Translations under genes and position numbers: made by a program | Notes under the pieces: model-generated | What the model was told of the DNA's origin: nothing | What the model saw: the letters and a program-made list of their open reading frames with translations, nothing else | The model's database searches: none | Source: DATAEK01 sp036258055 | Lineage (GTDB): Bacteria; Acidobacteriota; Vicinamibacteria; Vicinamibacterales; 2-12-FULL-66-21 | Reading direction: 5' to 3' | DNA length: 5,967 bases | NCBI GenBank assembly: GCA_036258055.1 | Contig: DATAEK010000188.1 | Location: forward strand, 1 to 5,967 | Shown: piece by piece, positions 5,027 through 5,967 of the stretch | Layout of the letters: each line of letters opens with the position of its first letter | How positions within the stretch are numbered: the first letter of the stretch is position 1

Positions 5027-5967
5027 CTAGAAGATAAAACGGAACGAGATCTGCGTGATCCGCATGAACCCCGCCTGAATGTTCGTCTGGCCGAAGTTGG
5101 ACTGGCCGACCGTGCCCGATCCTCGCAGCGCGCGGACGTTGACGCGGTTGAACAGGTTCAGCTCCTCGATTTTCAACTGCGCCCTCTTGCTGCCGAACCG
5201 GAACTCCTTGATGAAGACCGCATCGGTGTTGTATTGCGCCGGCGTACGCGCATCGGGAAGCGTTCGCGGCGCATTGCCAAACGTAAAGGCTGATGCCGTG
5301 CTGAAGGCGGCCGGACTGATCCAGGTCGCGGTCGGATGATCGGCGGATGCGAGCCGATCTGCGTAGCTCCCGGGCGTCTCGAATGGCGCGCCGGTCAGAT
5401 TGGGGCGCTGCGTGCCGCCGAACGTGCCCGTGTTGTCGCTCTGGACGACGAACAGCGGAAAGCCGCTCTGCATGTTGATCGCGGCGGACACCGTCCAGCC
5501 GCCGGCGATGGCGTTCGCCCACCCGCTGGTCGCCCACTTCCGACCCTGCCCGAACGGCAGCTCGACGATCGGCGCGATGATCACACGGTGTGGCACGTCG
5601 TTCACGCTGTAGGTGAAATCCGCGTCGGGGTTGTAGTACGGCGAGCCCTTGACGTAGTAGAAACTGTTCAGCGTGCCCGTCCCGCTCGCCGTCTGCGGGC
5701 TGTAGAAATTCCCCTCCCCGATCTGGTTGTCCTTCAAAACGCTGTAGGTGTAGCTGACGCGGCCGCCGATCCCGTGCGAGAACCGCTTGTTCCATTCGAT
5801 AATCGCCGCGTCGTACCGGCTCTTTCCTTCGGTGACGCGCCGCGCGAGAATGTTGCCGAACTGCGGGTAGGGCCGCAGCAACTGCGCACGCGACAGCGTT
5901 TGCTGCGTCGCGAACGGGCCTGCGTTGGCATTGCCGAAGAACGGATTCGGCAGCTGCGCGCTGAGCG
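5027..5967 (-). CDS. TonB-dependent receptor, Oar-like (C-terminal part, 5' end beyond window)
   Basis: The last 312 complete codons of a larger gene are present; the stop is at 5029-5027 and the frame stays open to the window edge at 5967, so the TTG at 5881 is internal. The fragment is an outer-membrane beta-barrel end. It opens with LPNPFFG and LLRPYPQFGNI, typical of the large carboxypeptidase-regulatory-domain/TonB-dependent (Oar-like) receptors that are expanded in Acidobacteriota. It continues with alternating strands such as YDAAIIEWNKRFS and GRVSYTYSVLKDN, a plug-distal segment HRVIIAPIVELPFGQGRKW, GWTVSAAINMQSGFPLFV, and NLFNRVNVRALRG. It ends in the aromatic strand RITQISFRFIF with a terminal Phe, the recognition signal for the BAM assembly machinery. 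A full family member is usually about 1000 residues or more, with an N-terminal Ig-like domain and plug upstream. The imported substrate cannot be inferred. Confidence 0.9.
   Translation of the reverse strand, partial: LSAQLPNPFFGNANAGPFATQQTLSRAQLLRPYPQFGNILARRVTEGKSRYDAAIIEWNKRFSHGIGGRVSYTYSVLKDNQIGEGNFYSPQTASGTGTLNSFYYVKGSPYYNPDADFTYSVNDVPHRVIIAPIVELPFGQGRKWATSGWANAIAGGWTVSAAINMQSGFPLFVVQSDNTGTFGGTQRPNLTGAPFETPGSYADRLASADHPTATWISPAAFSTASAFTFGNAPRTLPDARTPAQYNTDAVFIKEFRFGSKRAQLKIEELNLFNRVNVRALRGSGTVGQSNFGQTNIQAGFMRITQISFRFIF

Noticed and set aside
4016..5293. Long + strand open frame (425 codons) spanning the TPR gene start, the spacer and the receptor end
   Set aside because: It crosses two well-supported - strand genes and the palindromic spacer, and its product is Arg-rich with no recognisable domain.
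4788..5795. - strand open frame of 335 codons overlapping the receptor gene in another frame
   Set aside because: The alternative frame gives a clear beta-barrel with a proper C-terminal strand; this one is Arg/Gln-rich with no fold signature.
1..5967. CRISPR array, tRNA/rRNA genes, insertion sequence or prophage parts
   Set aside because: No regularly spaced repeats, no cloverleaf-like segments, no transposase or integrase motifs and no paired terminal inverted repeats with target duplications were seen.

Overview
This GC-rich window comes from a Gram-negative bacterium. The C-terminal barrel of an Oar-like TonB-dependent outer-membrane protein, the HxxxH-type tetratricopeptide protein and the style of the serine hydrolase together suggest an Acidobacteriota lineage, possibly Vicinamibacteria-like. 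That placement is inferred from family resemblance only; no rRNA or other marker gene is present.

Layout, left to right. (1) The 3' end of a beta-lactamase-fold serine hydrolase gene on the + strand (2-454). (2) A convergent spacer (455-661) with a strong GC hairpin. (3) A complete exported metallo-beta-lactamase-fold hydrolase on the - strand (662-1744), starting at TTG behind an excellent Shine-Dalgarno sequence. (4) A divergent spacer of about 308 bp (1745-2052) with a candidate sigma-70 promoter, three tandem copies of a 7-bp unit and a second hairpin of the same family. (5) A complete Tat-exported molybdopterin oxidoreductase of the sulfite oxidase superfamily on the + strand (2053-3231). 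(6) A secreted TPR protein on the - strand (3218-4858) whose 3' end overlaps the previous gene tail to tail by 14 nt; it may be leaderless. (7) A 168-bp spacer (4859-5026) packed with palindromes, including an 11-bp perfect stem. (8) The C-terminal part of a TonB-dependent/Oar-like receptor on the - strand (5027 to the window edge).

The three complete genes carry N-terminal export signals, the receptor fragment belongs to an outer-membrane family, and the truncated serine hydrolase belongs to a family that is often exported. The region therefore mostly encodes envelope proteins. The genes do not form an obvious operon: strands alternate +,-,+,-,- and the only co-directional neighbours are separated by 168 bp of palindromes. 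The one suggestive pairing is the divergent metallo-hydrolase and molybdoenzyme, which share an upstream region and could be co-regulated; a link to sulfur chemistry is speculative.

I see no defence system, mobile element, CRISPR array or RNA gene. The most interesting signals are non-coding: all three intergenic spacers contain related GGGG/CCCC-core hairpins, and two of them differ by a compensatory base-pair change in the stem.
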